From NCBI GenBank assembly GCA_947579665.1, contig OX388346.1, positions 92,816,615-92,880,614 of the forward strand: DNA of 64,000 nucleotides. The letters are read 5' to 3'. A program made the translations under genes and the position numbers. This DNA comes from Sympetrum striolatum (lineage: Eukaryota > Arthropoda > Insecta > Odonata > Libellulidae). The notes beneath the pieces were generated by a model, which saw only the letters and a list, made by a program, of their open reading frames with translations, searched no databases and was not told the DNA's origin. Positions 12,470-22,999 of this stretch are shown here, in pieces; the stretch's first letter is position 1; each line of letters begins with the position of its first letter.

Positions 12470-12676
12470 TCAGGAATATGCAAAAATTATAATATTATTT
12501 GAAACTAGTGGTAATCTAAAAAATACATTCAATGTTAGTATCCATTGCATTCTTTGATTGTATCTTTTTCCCAGACAAGGCGGTAAATGCACGAAAGAAA
12601 AAAAACACACAGTTCTCAACGAAGCAAGCGATGAGTTTGCCTTGAACTTGAATAAAGGCCAAGAATCGAAGGCCAT
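12470..12676 (-). CDS. Exon-like ORF in left arm, copy present in right arm
   Basis: A 68-codon minus-strand frame beginning MAFDSWPLFKFKANSSLASL. The mirror copy in the right arm starts at about 21,752 (plus) as MAFDSLPLFKFKANSS but diverges in frame after about 25 codons because of an indel. The DNA upstream is a tandem echo, about 118 bp, of the neighbouring 39-codon stretch (both contain GTTGCTTTCA followed by AAAAGAAG). Shared start and early frame are seen; coding function is doubtful because the frame is not kept to the end. Confidence 0.2.
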   Translation of the reverse strand: MAFDSWPLFKFKANSSLASLRTVCFFSFVHLPPCLGKRYNQRMQWILTLNVFFRLPLVSNNIIIFAYS

Positions 12677-12838
12677 TGGGAAGTCATTACTCGTCTTTTG
12701 GCATTGTTAGCATGAGCCTACTTCTTTTACTGATACCTCGAAAATGAAAGCAACAAAAATGAAATGAAAACGATGCTTGGAAAATTCGAAATGAGTTGAA
12801 GGACGTTGGAAACCCATTACTGGTCTAAGAATGACTGT

Positions 12839-12958
12839 TTACGTGATCATAGCTTCTTTTTGCTGTGCTTTGAAAGTGAAAGCAACGGTGAAGGGAAGCA
12901 AAATATCAATCGGTGTTGGAAAGAGCTCATCGAAGAAAGCGAAACTGCATTTCTTCGC
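12839..12958 (-). CDS. 39-codon exon-like ORF (left-arm copy)
   Basis: Preceded on the minus strand by TTTCTGTAATTTTCTGTGAATAG, a good acceptor, then 39 open codons and TAA. The peptide begins AKKCSFAFFDELFPTPIDI and continues LLPFTVAFTFKAQQKEAMIT. The right-arm copy (21,470-21,589) keeps frame, acceptor and stop; of four nucleotide differences three are silent and one changes F to L. The length of 117 coding nt matches the exon-like segments at 4.4, 26.3 and 27.8 kb. It may be the last exon of a duplicated gene. I do not recognise the peptide. The opposite strand is also open here, so which strand is coding, if either, is uncertain. Confidence 0.35.
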   Translation of the reverse strand, partial: AKKCSFAFFDELFPTPIDILLPFTVAFTFKAQQKEAMIT

Positions 12959-13299
12959 CTATTCACAGAAAATTACAGAAAAAGGGAAATGGCATGTCTA
13001 ACCATTGCATTGCTGTACTTTACTATTTATTCTCCATTAAATTACACCATATGAGAATTATAAAAGATAGCAACTTACTACATGGTCATTCAGATTATGT
13101 TGCTCAAAGTTCTTATTAGAAACCTTTTATTCACCCCCAAAACTATTGATCAATAAATCACTTAATTGATAGTCCGTTCCACAGGTTTTTATTATATATT
13201 ACACGATGTGAAAAATAAAAGTTCACAGTCCATAACGGGAGGACGTTTTCAAAATACGTTATATTAGAGATGATATAAAAATTTATAAATTGTGCTTAC

Positions 13300-13490
13300 C
13301 TAAGCCGAAGCTCCAATCCACTGACTTGAGTCATCGAAGGATCTCCTGTACAACTTTCACTTCCAAAAGACGCCAATGAGCATAACGCCAAGACAATATC
13401 GGTGTTGCCTCCCAAACAATTAAAAAAGAGAAATTCCAAATTAATAAAATAAATACATGGATTAAAATCGGAATTATAATCTAAAGCCAT
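13300..13490 (-). CDS. Exon-like ORF with hydrophobic, signal-like stretch (left-arm copy)
   Basis: A minus-strand ATG frame of 64 codons, starting MALDYNSDFNPCIYF and including LEFLFFNCLGG, then NTDIVLALCSLASFGSES and CTGDPSM. A donor (GGCTTAG|GTAAGC) lies at its end. The hydrophobic LVLAL-like core followed by small residues and then acidic ones resembles a signal peptide and propeptide junction, though it is not at the very N terminus. In the right arm the first part has a stop and the last part a one-base shift relative to this copy, so at least one copy is broken. The donor GGTAAGCA is kept in both. Confidence 0.3.
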
Positions 13491-15510
13491 GCAAATGTAA
13501 AGCGAAGTAAGTCATTTGGAAACTTCGTATTCCTGTTCATTTGCAACCGTTGACCAAACAGTTTGAAATATCCTGTTACATCATCGCACAATAATAAGAA
13601 GATAATAACTAATTATAATCAATTAAAGAAGCCTTAATTAAATTCTTACAACTTGGCTAAATATATTGAATTCATGACACGAAACAAAAACATTAATATC
13701 AGTGCTAATTCTTACCAAATCGATCAATATTCTTAAGTGATAAAACTAAATTTTAACTGCAACTAAAAAGTAAGAAATAAAAATGATTTGGATTATAAAA
13801 TACTGCCGATTAAATTTAGAATTACATCGTTAAAGATAACAAGGAACTAGACAACTATAGCAACTAAAATTTCTGAAAAACTTCTAAATCGATAAAAATC
13901 AGAAGAGTATTCTAGACCCATGAAAATTTGAAGTAAAACAAGCAATTTGAATATAAATAATTAATAAATATGGCTACTTCAACAAACATTATTTAGAATA
14001 AGTTTTAAAATAACGACCGCTGAAGGGAATTAATATTGCAAATTCTTACAAAATTGAATAGAATTCCTGAAATGATAAGTAAACTTAAATCTAAATTACA
14101 ATTTCTGAAAATAAGATTTCTTGGAAAGTTGAGATCTCATACATTAAAACTGCAGTGAAGTAGAGTCTTGGCTCACTCGGAATTTTTTCTCACGTATCTT
14201 AATTTCAATTTCAAGGTGTTACTCGTAATGAAAAGGCAGTTGAAATTTGCAAGTTTTTTAGCTTTCAAAACAAATCTCCGATGACGACTTTAAATAACTA
14301 GTTGTATACGTACGAAATATCCACTAGAGAAACAGATCAGAAGTTTAATTCCGATTGCGAGAATAAATGTTTAACGAAACAAGGATCCAACTTCCAAATA
14401 AATGAAATTCCTAAAAAAATGCATCACTCAATATTGAATCCGAAACTTATTAGTTGTAAAAAATTATTATTTGCATTAGAGGGATAGTGCAAATTAATAT
14501 CATTATAACATTATAATAGACGAGAGAAGACCGGTATTGCTTCTGCAAATTTAATAGAAATACTAACAGGATTACGTAGATATAAAGACGATATAGATCT
14601 ATTACCTTATATTACTCTTCCACTATATTAAGGTAATACAATCCATAAATAAATTAAAAATGAACAGCTACGATGCGTTCACAATTTCCGTTAAAATTCA
14701 AATCCGATCTTTCCTTGTTTATGTGATGACGTCACGCACTTACGGAAGCACAGAATTAACGACAGAAATATTTTAAAAATATATTCAGATAAAACAAGTC
14801 ACTGGGCATATACTGAGGAAAACGGGACTTCAGATTCTTGGTAAAAAGAAAAAACATGCGGCAAAGCCGAGGCTTTATCGGAATTTTTCTCTCGTTTTTA
14901 TATGCAAATTCAGAGTTTAACTCGTATGGTTTCGGACGTTAATGAAAAGGCAGTTTAAATTTTCATAAACGTGTAAGACGAGGAATTACAATCTTGAAAC
15001 GAAAATAAACTTATTCTCGTAATCATAGAAGCAAGGCCATTCCCACACGATGACATATTTGCACTTATCGAAGCGTAAAAATCAAAAGAAAAGGCTTTTA
15101 CATTCGGGAATTGAGTCGACGTAAGCAAATATAAGGAAACGATTTCTCGAGAAGAATAGGCGAGAACCGGTTTCTCGTTCCGGCGACATTCTTTTCTTAC
15201 TCTAAAACTGTCATAAAATGTCATAGATTCCTATTTTCAAGCAAACACGTTTACTTAATTCGCTAATGACCATGCTAACGAGCTTTTAAACCCGAGAACG
15301 TACTTACGAATTAAACAGTTCCGATTCTAAATTATAACATTAATGTCATCTCGTTAATTCACCCTAATTTAAAATCAATCACAAAATTATTCAAATGATG
15401 CGTCGTACACTGATATTACAAAAGGAATAAACTTAAATTATTTAATTTACCAACAGACTTTAGCAATATTTTCTCGGACATTACCTAATAAAGTATTTAA
15501 TGAGACTTAC

Positions 15511-15690
15511 CATTAACTGAAAATCCTGGGTGACAAAGATGGACGTTGAGCATGACAACAAATTCAAATTCAACTGTTTCTCAAACACAGGTTGTCAGCA
15601 CGACCTCGCTTGCAGAAATCCAGGAAGCAACTGATGAAAAGACCGTCCGCGCAATGGATGAACAATACTGCTGTCACCTGATTGGTCCAA
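15511..15690 (-). promoter_or_regulatory. Outward-facing CCAAT box and donor (left arm, palindrome 2)
   Basis: On the minus strand, CCAATCAGG (about 15,679-15,687) is followed 170 nt later by CCCAGGATTTTCAGTTAATG|GTAAGT (donor at 15,509-15,510). The same order occurs in the right arm and, with a different first-exon sequence, in palindrome 1 (GGGATCTC..TTTATTTG|GTAAGT). The end of this putative exon resembles that of palindrome 1 (GGATYTCC then TTAATG or TTATTTG). Confidence 0.35.
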
Positions 15691-15734
15691 ATTTAACCGT
15701 CTTTCAACTTGGCCCCGCCCACCAACCGTCATGA
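15546..15734 (+). CDS. 62-codon ORF conserved in both arms (left copy)
   Basis: Frame starting MSMTTNSNSTVSQTQVVST, then SLAEIQEATDEKTV, and ending HLIGPNLTVFQLGPAHQPS. It is rich in Ser, Thr and Gln, hydrophilic, without signal peptide or membrane segment. The right-arm copy keeps start, stop and length, with about ten replacement and five silent differences, so there is no sign of strong purifying selection. It overlaps, on the opposite strand, the CCAAT box and first-exon-like segment, so conservation may reflect DNA-level function or just age. Unknown protein, possibly not translated. Confidence 0.25.
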   Translation: MSMTTNSNSTVSQTQVVSTTSLAEIQEATDEKTVRAMDEQYCCHLIGPNLTVFQLGPAHQPS

Positions 15735-16303
15735 AAATTTTCCACTGCTAACGATAGCAATTATAATTCAACGAATTTATTAAAATATCATTTTATATAT
15801 ATGATTTCTATTTTTCGTAGATTTTAATTATTTTGTTTAAATTTCGCGATATCGTCCAAGTGCTGGATCGAAAAATATCAAAGTTTGCTCGATCTAAATA
15901 TTGTAGGTCCTTAAATAACATCTTTATTTGGGTCCGGGTATTTAAGATTTTTAGGTTCTTTATTTTCGAAAATGAAATAAGGATTTACATATTAATATAA
16001 TAACCATTCATCCCGAAAGAGAAACATTTAGCAATCATATCGATGTAATTAATATACGCACAACTACTAACAAGATCTCATTGGAAGGATACGTTTTGAT
16101 CAAAAGAAGTGCAGTATTTCAAGAAATGACGTACATATTTGCGAATAAAGCGAGAATATCTTGTAATTTACTATTAGAAATTCCTCTTTAAGATATCAAT
16201 TCTCTCGCTAGTCAAACACGTTTTCTACGATGTCAACCTAAGATACTTTTTATGAAGCAGAATTATTAAAACGAGACATAAAAGTTGATTGAATGATACA
16301 TCA

Positions 16304-18131
16304 AACGTTGATGTTAACGAATTATAATATAATATAATAGTTTACGAACCAGGAATGCACTATTGACCACTCAATGCAACACGAAATATTCTAGAATAGG
16401 AAGAAATTTGCTCTATGAGAGGTAAATCGGCCTGTATGAATATCTCATTGCTAATATATGAAGTTAATTCACAGCCATTCAAATTAATGTAAACACCACT
16501 CTCATCGTACTTACATGACCTCTATCTTGCGTCGATGGTAAATATAGTTTGATGGAAGGATTACGAGCTCTTAGAACTGCGATATGAAATCCAAGAGTGC
16601 TGGTCTCGTTGATGGTTGTTTCATCGCCGATTTTAAATAGTACACGTGTCCACTATTATTCAAGGAAGTCACTGATCGACTGTTAGATCGTCATTATTTG
16701 ACTGGTCTTCGTTAATTGTTAACAATACTAGATAAACCAGCCAAGAAGCTGTCCTATTGTGCAACTTTCTAACCACGAGTTAAATAAGGTAATCAGTTAA
16801 CGATAAGAAATGGCTAAGTTAACATGAAACACTTGGGAAACGAGAACTTCACGTCTTTAAACACTACGATCGAAATTCAAAGCAATATGTACAATAATAA
16901 GATAAAATATAACATGATGTTTATCGGAGCACTGGTTTCAAATAATTTCACAGTACTTTCGTATTGTTTTCGTATCGACAAAAATGGCGGGTTTTCCACA
17001 AAGTGTCTGCTACAATTTGATTATTCCACGGATACGTTTTTACGTAGCACTCAGTTATTCACAGTGAATACATTCAGAAAGTACATAATCTCAAACATAT
17101 TCCACGAATATGAACACTTACAAGCACTTTAAATGGTATTCCAACCCTAGAACGCCATTTCAGCGTTTCTGCTCTTCATCACGAGGTGATTGCGCACCAC
17201 ACCTCAAGAGAATTCCGATTGTCTTCGAAAATATGAAGTACGCAATTCGCGTTTCTAAGGCAGTGAATAATGGAGGGAAAACGTTTTGTTTCCTGTTATC
17301 AGAGTGCTTACTGCTGAAGTTAAAGGGCTGAGTAATAACCTCCCGGTTTAAGCGAGGACCTGTGTTAAATCTAAAGTCAAAAATATTTTAAGAGGTTATA
17401 AATGTTCATCTGTGCACAGTTCGTTTGTTGAAAGTTGACAATGTTGCTTTAACTTCTGTATTTCTTGGTTGTGAGTGTGCCACGGAAGAGAAAGAGTGTG
17501 GAAAACGAAAATAAAGAGTTTAAGCTCTCGACCTGATTTACACTGTTATCCAAAAGTAAGTGTTGAAAAGTGCGTTATACTAAATCTGCGATAGAAGAAT
17601 AGTCAAGATAGAAAACCTCATGGTTGATTGATTTCACGCTGGAGCTGTACGAATAGGGCATCTTTCGTTCACAAAATGCAAGATTTGAAAGTAAGTACGA
17701 TGATGATGATATATGCTTTGAATTTTATCCTAAACTACATGTATGTGAGACTTATGAATCCACTTCGAGGGTTAGCATGGACACAATCACCTAGGCAACT
17801 ACAATGATATCGAATTCTTAACGCAAATGTATTCGTGTTCGCGATTATGTAGTAATGTTACCATGACGCGATTGACAGTACTTTCAAGGAAGGACATTTG
17901 CTTGGATGATTAATCTAAAGATACTTATTGACTCTTGATTGAAGCGGTCAAGTATAGTGATGTTTATCGGTAGTGTAATATGAATGCCAAAGAAGAATTC
18001 TATCAAAACCACTTATTCGTTGTCACTTGTTTCATCTTGATACTTTAGTGAATTTGCGAACCATTAATACTGCGAGCGAAGATACCAGATATTGTCGAAG
18101 GTTCCTTGACCACTACATAACTAAGTAATGT
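16304..18131. other. Spacer between the arms of palindrome 2
   Basis: About 1.83 kb with no mirror partner, nearly the same length as the spacer of palindrome 1 but without obvious sequence similarity to it. Two overlapping plus-strand ORFs (16,824-17,132, 102 codons; 17,110-17,331, 73 codons) have no recognisable motif. Around 17,560 (CCAAAAGTAAGTG) and 17,690 (ATGCAAGATTTGAAAGTAAG) there are donor-like sites, the second inside a 43-codon ATG frame (17,674). The GC-richer 17,140-17,560 part could be a promoter or untranslated exon. Unproven. Confidence 0.3.
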
Positions 18132-18686
18132 ATCATTCAAACAACTCATACATCTCGTTTTAATGATTCTGCTTCATAAAAAATATATTTGGAAGTCATC
18201 GTAGGCTGTTTGATTAGCGAGAGAATTGGTATCTTAAAGAGAAATTTATAAGAGTAAAATATAAGATATTCTCGCTTTATTCGCGAATATGTACGTCATT
18301 TCTTGAATTCCTGCACTTCTTTTGATCAAACCGTATCCTTGCAATGAGATCTTGTTAGTAGTTGTGCGTATATTAATTACATCGATATGATTGCTAAATG
18401 TTTCTCTTTCGGGATGAATGGTTATTATATTAATATGTAAATCCTTATTTCATTTTCGAAAATAAAGAACCTAAAAATCTTAAACATCCGAACCCAAATA
18501 TAGATGTTATTTAAGAACCTACAATATTTAGACTATGCAAACTTTGATATTTTTCGATTCAGCAAATCGACGATTTTGCAAATAAAAAAAATATTTAATA
18601 TCTACAAAAAAATTAATTATAAATTTAAAATGATACTTTAATAAATTCGTTGAAATACAATTGCTATGGTTAGCAATGGAAATTTT

Positions 18687-18875
18687 TCATGACGGTTGGT
18701 GGGCGGGACCAAGTTGAAAGATGTTTAAATTTGGACCAATCAGGTGAGAGCAGTATTGTTCATCGGTTGCGCAGACGGTTTTTTTGTCAGTTGCTGCCTG
18801 AATTTCTGCGAGCGAGGTCGTGCTGACAACCTGTGTTTGAGAAACAGTTGAATTTGAATTACTTGTCATGCTCAA
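18687..18875 (-). CDS. 62-codon ORF conserved in both arms (right copy)
   Basis: Counterpart of 15,546-15,734. Replacements relative to the left copy include T5 to S, E27 to A, E31 to K, R35 to C, M37 to T, C43 to S, T51 to N and V52 to I; start, stop and length are kept. See the left copy for the caveats, chiefly that the opposite strand carries the promoter-like signals. Confidence 0.25.
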   Translation of the reverse strand: MSMTSNSNSTVSQTQVVSTTSLAEIQAATDKKTVCATDEQYCSHLIGPNLNIFQLGPAHQPS

Positions 18876-18910
18876 CGTCCATCTTTGTCACCCAGGATTT
18901 CCAGTTAATG
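18735..18910 (+). promoter_or_regulatory. Outward-facing CCAAT box and donor (right arm, palindrome 2)
   Basis: ACCAATCAG at 18,735-18,743, then CACCCAGGATTTCCAGTTAATG with donor GTAAGT at 18,911. Mirror of 15,511-15,687 and analogous to palindrome 1. If these are promoters, both palindromes transcribe away from their centres. Confidence 0.35.
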
Positions 18911-21016
18911 GTAAGTCTCATTAAATACTTTATTATGTATTGTCTGAGAAATTATTGCTGAAGTTTATTGGTGCATTTAAGAATTTAAATTACTTCCTTT
19001 TGTAATATCAGTGTACAACGCGTCATTTGTTTCATATTGTGATTGATTTTTATTTAGGGTGAATTAATAAGACGACATTAATCTTATTATTTAGAATCGG
19101 AACTGTTATATACGATCTCGTAAGTACGTTCTCCGGTGTAAAAGCTCGTTAAGCGTGGTCATTAGCGAATTAAGTAAACATCTTTGCTTGTAAACAGGCT
19201 TATAAACGAGAGAAAATTTTCGATAAGGCCTCGGCTTTGCCGCATGTATTTCAAATCTGCCTAGAATACCGATATGCAGTTTACACGACATTTTTTATCT
19301 GAATATATTTTTAAATTGGTTCTGTCGTTAATTTTTATGCTACGGTAAGTGCATGAGGTCATCACATAAACAAGGGAAGATCGTATTTGAATTTTAACGG
19401 AAATTGTGGACACATCGTAGTTGTTCATTTTTCAATTATTTATAGAATGTATTACCTTAATATAGTGGAAAATTAATAGAGTAGAATAGATTTGTATCGA
19501 CTTTATATCTACGTAATCCTGTTTGTATTTCTATTTCATTCGCAGTAGCAATACCTGTTTTCTCGCGTCTATTATAATTTTCTAATGATATTGAGTTGCA
19601 ATATCCCTCTAATGAGAATAATAATTTTTTCACACCAAATTAGTTTCCGATTCAATATTCTGTGATCCTTTTTTTAAATTTTGATTAATTTGGAAGTTGG
19701 ATCCTTGCTTCGTTAAAAATGTATACTTGTAATCAGAATTAAACTTCTGAATGGATTCTCTAGTGGATATTTTGTATGCAACTAGCTGTTTCAAGTCGTC
19801 ATCGGAGATTTGTTTTGAAAGCTAAAAGTCTTGCAAATTTCAATTGCCTTTTCATTACGAGTAACAAGTTGAAATTGAAATTAAGAAACGAGAGAAAATA
19901 TTCCGAGTGAAACTGGACTTGAATTCAGTGCAGTTTTCATGGGGGAGATTTCAATTTTCCAAGCAATCATATTTTCGGTTTGATTTCACTCCTACCGCAA
20001 TTAATAAACAGTTCAATACGTAGTTTTACTTGAATATATTTTCCAATTAGTCCTTCTGTTAATTTTTAGCCTATTTTAAGTTCTTACTTATAAACATTAT
20101 GGTAATTCTGGTTTGAATTTAAAAAGAAATCAGCAGTTGAAGGAAATTTTAATAGATGCATTCTTATCAACGGCATCGAATGTATTAATTGAACTTTCTA
20201 AAATTGATTTAAAATCGTTTTTGTGGCTTAAATTAAAGAAGTTCTAACTGTTCCGCGATGAAAATGCCTTTGTCATCTTAAACATTAAATTCATTATCTC
20301 ATAATCAGAACCAAATTTGTTTCTAATGATTGAAATTTAGATTTAAAGTTAGCCTAATCATTTCAGGAATTCTATTCCAATTTTGTATCAATTTATAATA
20401 TTAATTCTCGTCAGAAGTCGTTATTTTTTTAAGTTATTCTCAATGTTGTTCGTTTATGTAACCATATTTATCATTTATTTATATTAAAATTGCTTGTTTT
20501 ACTTCAAATTTTCATGGGTCTAGAATACTCTTCTGATTTTTATCAATTTAGAAGATTTTAGGACATTTTAGTTGCTATAGTTCTCTAGTTCCTTGTTATC
20601 TTTAACTACGTTATTCTAAATTTAATCGGCATTATTTCGTAATCGGAATCATATTTATTTCTTAAGATTTAATTGCAATTAAAATTTAACTTACGAATCA
20701 CTTATGAATATTGTTTGATTAGGTACGAATTAGTACTCATATTAATGTTTTTGTTTCGTGTCATGATTTCGATAACTTCAGCCAATGTGTAAGTGTTTAA
20801 TAAAGGCTTCTTCAATTGGTAATTATTATTAGTTATTATCTTCTTAATATTGTGCGATGATGTAACAAGATATTTCAAACTGTTTGGTCAACGGTTGCAA
20901 ATGAACGGGAATACGTATTTTGAAAATTAATCGTTTCGCTTTACATTTGCATGGCTTTAGAATGTATTTCTGATTTTAAACCATATATATTTTATTAATT
21001 TTTAATTTTTAATTGT

Positions 21017-21131
21017 TTGGGAGGCAACACCGATATTGTCTTGGCGTTATGCTCATTGGCGTCTTTTGGAAGTGAAAGTCCTGCAGAAGATCCTTCGATG
21101 GTAGATTCAGTGGATTGGAGCTTCAGCTTGG
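21017..21131 (+). CDS. Exon-like ORF (right-arm copy of the 13.3-kb ORF)
   Basis: Open frame GGNTDIVLALCSLASFGSES, then PAEDPSMVDSVDWSFSLG, ending at donor TTGG|GTAAGC (GT at 21,132). Compared with the left arm a one-base indel after DPSM changes the C-terminal residues, and the upstream MALE frame is stopped after about 13 codons. An acceptor-like AG at 21,022 has only a weak pyrimidine tract. The following exon-like segment at 21,470 is not in a matching phase, so these two do not form one simple protein. Confidence 0.3.
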
Positions 21132-21469
21132 GTAAGCAGAAAATATCTATTTTTATAACAATCTCTAATATAACGTACTTTGAGAATAACCTCGTGCTAT
21201 GGACTGCTTTTTTTCTCACCGTTTATTATATTATAAAAAACTGTGGAACGGACTTTCAATTAAGTGATTTATTCTTCAATAGTTTTAGGGGTGAATAATA
21301 ATATTTCATAAGAACTTTGAGCATTACAACATAATCTGAATGATCATGTAGTAAGTTCTATCTTTTATAATTCTCATATGGTGTAATTTAATGGAAAATA
21401 ATTAGTACAGCACAGCAATGCAATGGTCAGACATACACTTTCCCTTTTTCTGTATTGTTCTGTGAATAG

Positions 21470-21589
21470 GCGAAGAAATGCAGTTTCGCTTTCTTCGACG
21501 AGCTCTTTCCAACACCTATTGATATTTTTCTTCCCTTCACTGTTGCTTTCACTTTCAAAGCACAGCAAAAAGAAGCTATGATCACGTAA
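21470..21589 (+). CDS. 39-codon exon-like ORF (right-arm copy)
   Basis: Strong acceptor (CCCTTTTTCTGTATTGTTC then TGTGAATAG) followed by 39 codons and TAA. Peptide AKKCSFAFFDELFPTPIDI then FLPFTVAFTFKAQQKEAMIT. 38 of 39 residues are identical to the left-arm copy at 12,839-12,958. Unknown function; possible terminal exon. Confidence 0.35.
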   Translation, partial: AKKCSFAFFDELFPTPIDIFLPFTVAFTFKAQQKEAMIT

Positions 21590-22255
21590 ACAATCACTCT
21601 TAGACTAGTGATGGGTTTCCAACGTCCTTCAACTCATTTCGAATCGAAGCATCGTTTTCATTTCATTTTCGTTGCTTTCATTTTCGAGGTATCATTAAAA
21701 GAAGTAGGCTCATGCTAACAATGCCAAAAGACAAGTAATGACTTCCCAATGGCCTTCGATTCTTTGCCATTATTCAAGTTCAAGGCGAACTCATCGTTTT
21801 CTTCTGTGAGAACTATGTTTGTTTTCTTTCGTGCATTTACCGCCTTGTCTGGGAAAAAGATACAATCAAAGAATGTAATGGATACTAAAATTGAATGTAT
21901 TTTTTAGATTACCACCAGTTTCAAATAATATTAATATTTTGCATAATCTGAAAATAGTTTTTAATCCATTTAAATAAAATATACATCGAGTGATACTAAA
22001 TCTCGTATTTTTAGCTGCAATGACGAGAGGCGGAATCTTCATGATAAGACATTTGATAAAATCCAGCGATTAATTCCTGAATTTATATCTTCACCCGTTT
22101 TTTGTTCTTAAAACGATATTTGTTACATAATTATCTTTTTGTATGTCAATAGATATTCTCATGGAGTGATAATAAACGAAATTTGAATATCAATAGATCT
22201 ATTTAGACGATTTTCAGGGAGTTATCAAACTGAAATCAAACAAACATAATTCACG

Positions 22256-22792
22256 CGCAGTACCGATTTTCCGGGCGTCCATTAGAGTTAGTGCACGACA
22301 ACTAACACCTAGGAGTCACGATGCATAATGAAGGCTCCTCTGTTATTTTATTGCAAAAATTATTTAGAAACGTGTGGCGATTAAAAAATAAATGCCATTC
22401 TCTTTAATTTAAATCGCTGAATTAGCAGTCAGTGAATATATTTGAGCCCAATTGTTATATAGATCAATAGAGATTTGAGACGTACGTAAAATAAATACAT
22501 TTTACTTCATTCTGTCAATCGCAAAAATAACAGATACGATTTCTACCTCGGCTTAACTTCATTAAAGAAACTTAGTGATTCCACACACATCCCGGCTCTG
22601 AATAACACTTTGTCATAAATTAATGATATTTAAGTGTTAACGCAAATAATTTAAAAATAATGCCATTAAACCGACACAATTCAAGGATATGCAATTGAAT
22701 CCTTAGCCACTCGTGAGTCATCTAAATGTTTAAGAGTGCTACTTCCCAGTTATATATCCCTCGTACCAAATTCCCCCCGGATCAATTCTTCG
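22256..22792. other. Interval after palindrome 2
   Basis: No gene or repeat recognised. AT-rich, with short direct similarity at 22,741-22,792 to the adjoining palindromic element (CCCCCCGGATCAATTC resembles CCCCCCGAACCAATTC). Confidence 0.4.
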
Positions 22793-22998
22793 GGCGCCGG
22801 TGAATTTGTACGTGGTGAATTCGTACGCGGTGAATTGATCCCCCGCGCTGATGTTCTAAAAATGTTATTCAGTCTTATGTTAATCTACACGCCCTGATTA
22901 TTGGTTTATGGGGGGGTGGGTTGCGTGGTAGTACAACATCAGCGCGGGGGATCAATTCCCCGCGTACGAATTCCCCCCGAACCAATTCACTGGGCGCC
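22793..22998. mobile_element. Small GC-rich palindromic element (MITE-like)
   Basis: Inverted arms of about 64 bp: left 22,793-22,856, right 22,936-22,998 (complement). Both start near GGCGCC, contain GAATTCGTACGCGG and end with GATCCCCCGCGCTGATGTT. Within each arm a 15-16 bp module of the form GGTGAATT plus GTACG repeats two to three times. The loop is about 80 bp and includes a run of G (TTATGGGGGGGTGGG). GC content is far above the surroundings, a sign of insertion. The module continues just outside the left end, so the true boundary and any target duplication are unclear. Class of element unknown. Confidence 0.6.
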
Positions 22999-22999
22999 T

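Larger units (their letters stand above)
12165..16303. repeat. Palindrome 2, left arm (about 4.1 kb)
   Basis: This arm is the reverse complement of 18,132-22,255. Mirror positions sum to about 34,425 throughout: 12,192-12,228 with 22,196-22,232; 12,958 with 21,470; 15,511 with 18,910; 16,098-16,101 with 18,324-18,327. Net indel drift over 4 kb is only a few bases. I counted 4 differences in 120 nt at 12,839-12,958 and about 15 in 189 nt at 15,546-15,734; elsewhere divergence is visibly higher. Homology fades at about 12,165 outside and 16,303 inside. No transposase, integrase or target duplication was seen. Confidence 0.8.
18132..22255. repeat. Palindrome 2, right arm (about 4.1 kb)
   Basis: Inverted copy of 12,165-16,303 with mirror sum about 34,425 (anchors given at the left arm). 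The copy is collinear over its whole length. Confidence 0.8.

Noticed and set aside
12806..13119. Plus-strand ORFs of 82 and 68 codons in the left arm, and their mirror at 21,374-21,568
   Set aside because: They are antisense to the better supported 39-codon exon-like stretch, which has a strong acceptor; the mirror copy does not keep the same start.
12165..22255. Large DNA transposon or viral genome with 4-kb terminal inverted repeats
   Set aside because: No transposase, integrase, polymerase or capsid-like ORF in the 1.8-kb spacer, no sharp ends and no target duplication; an inverted gene duplication explains the promoter-like and exon-like content better.
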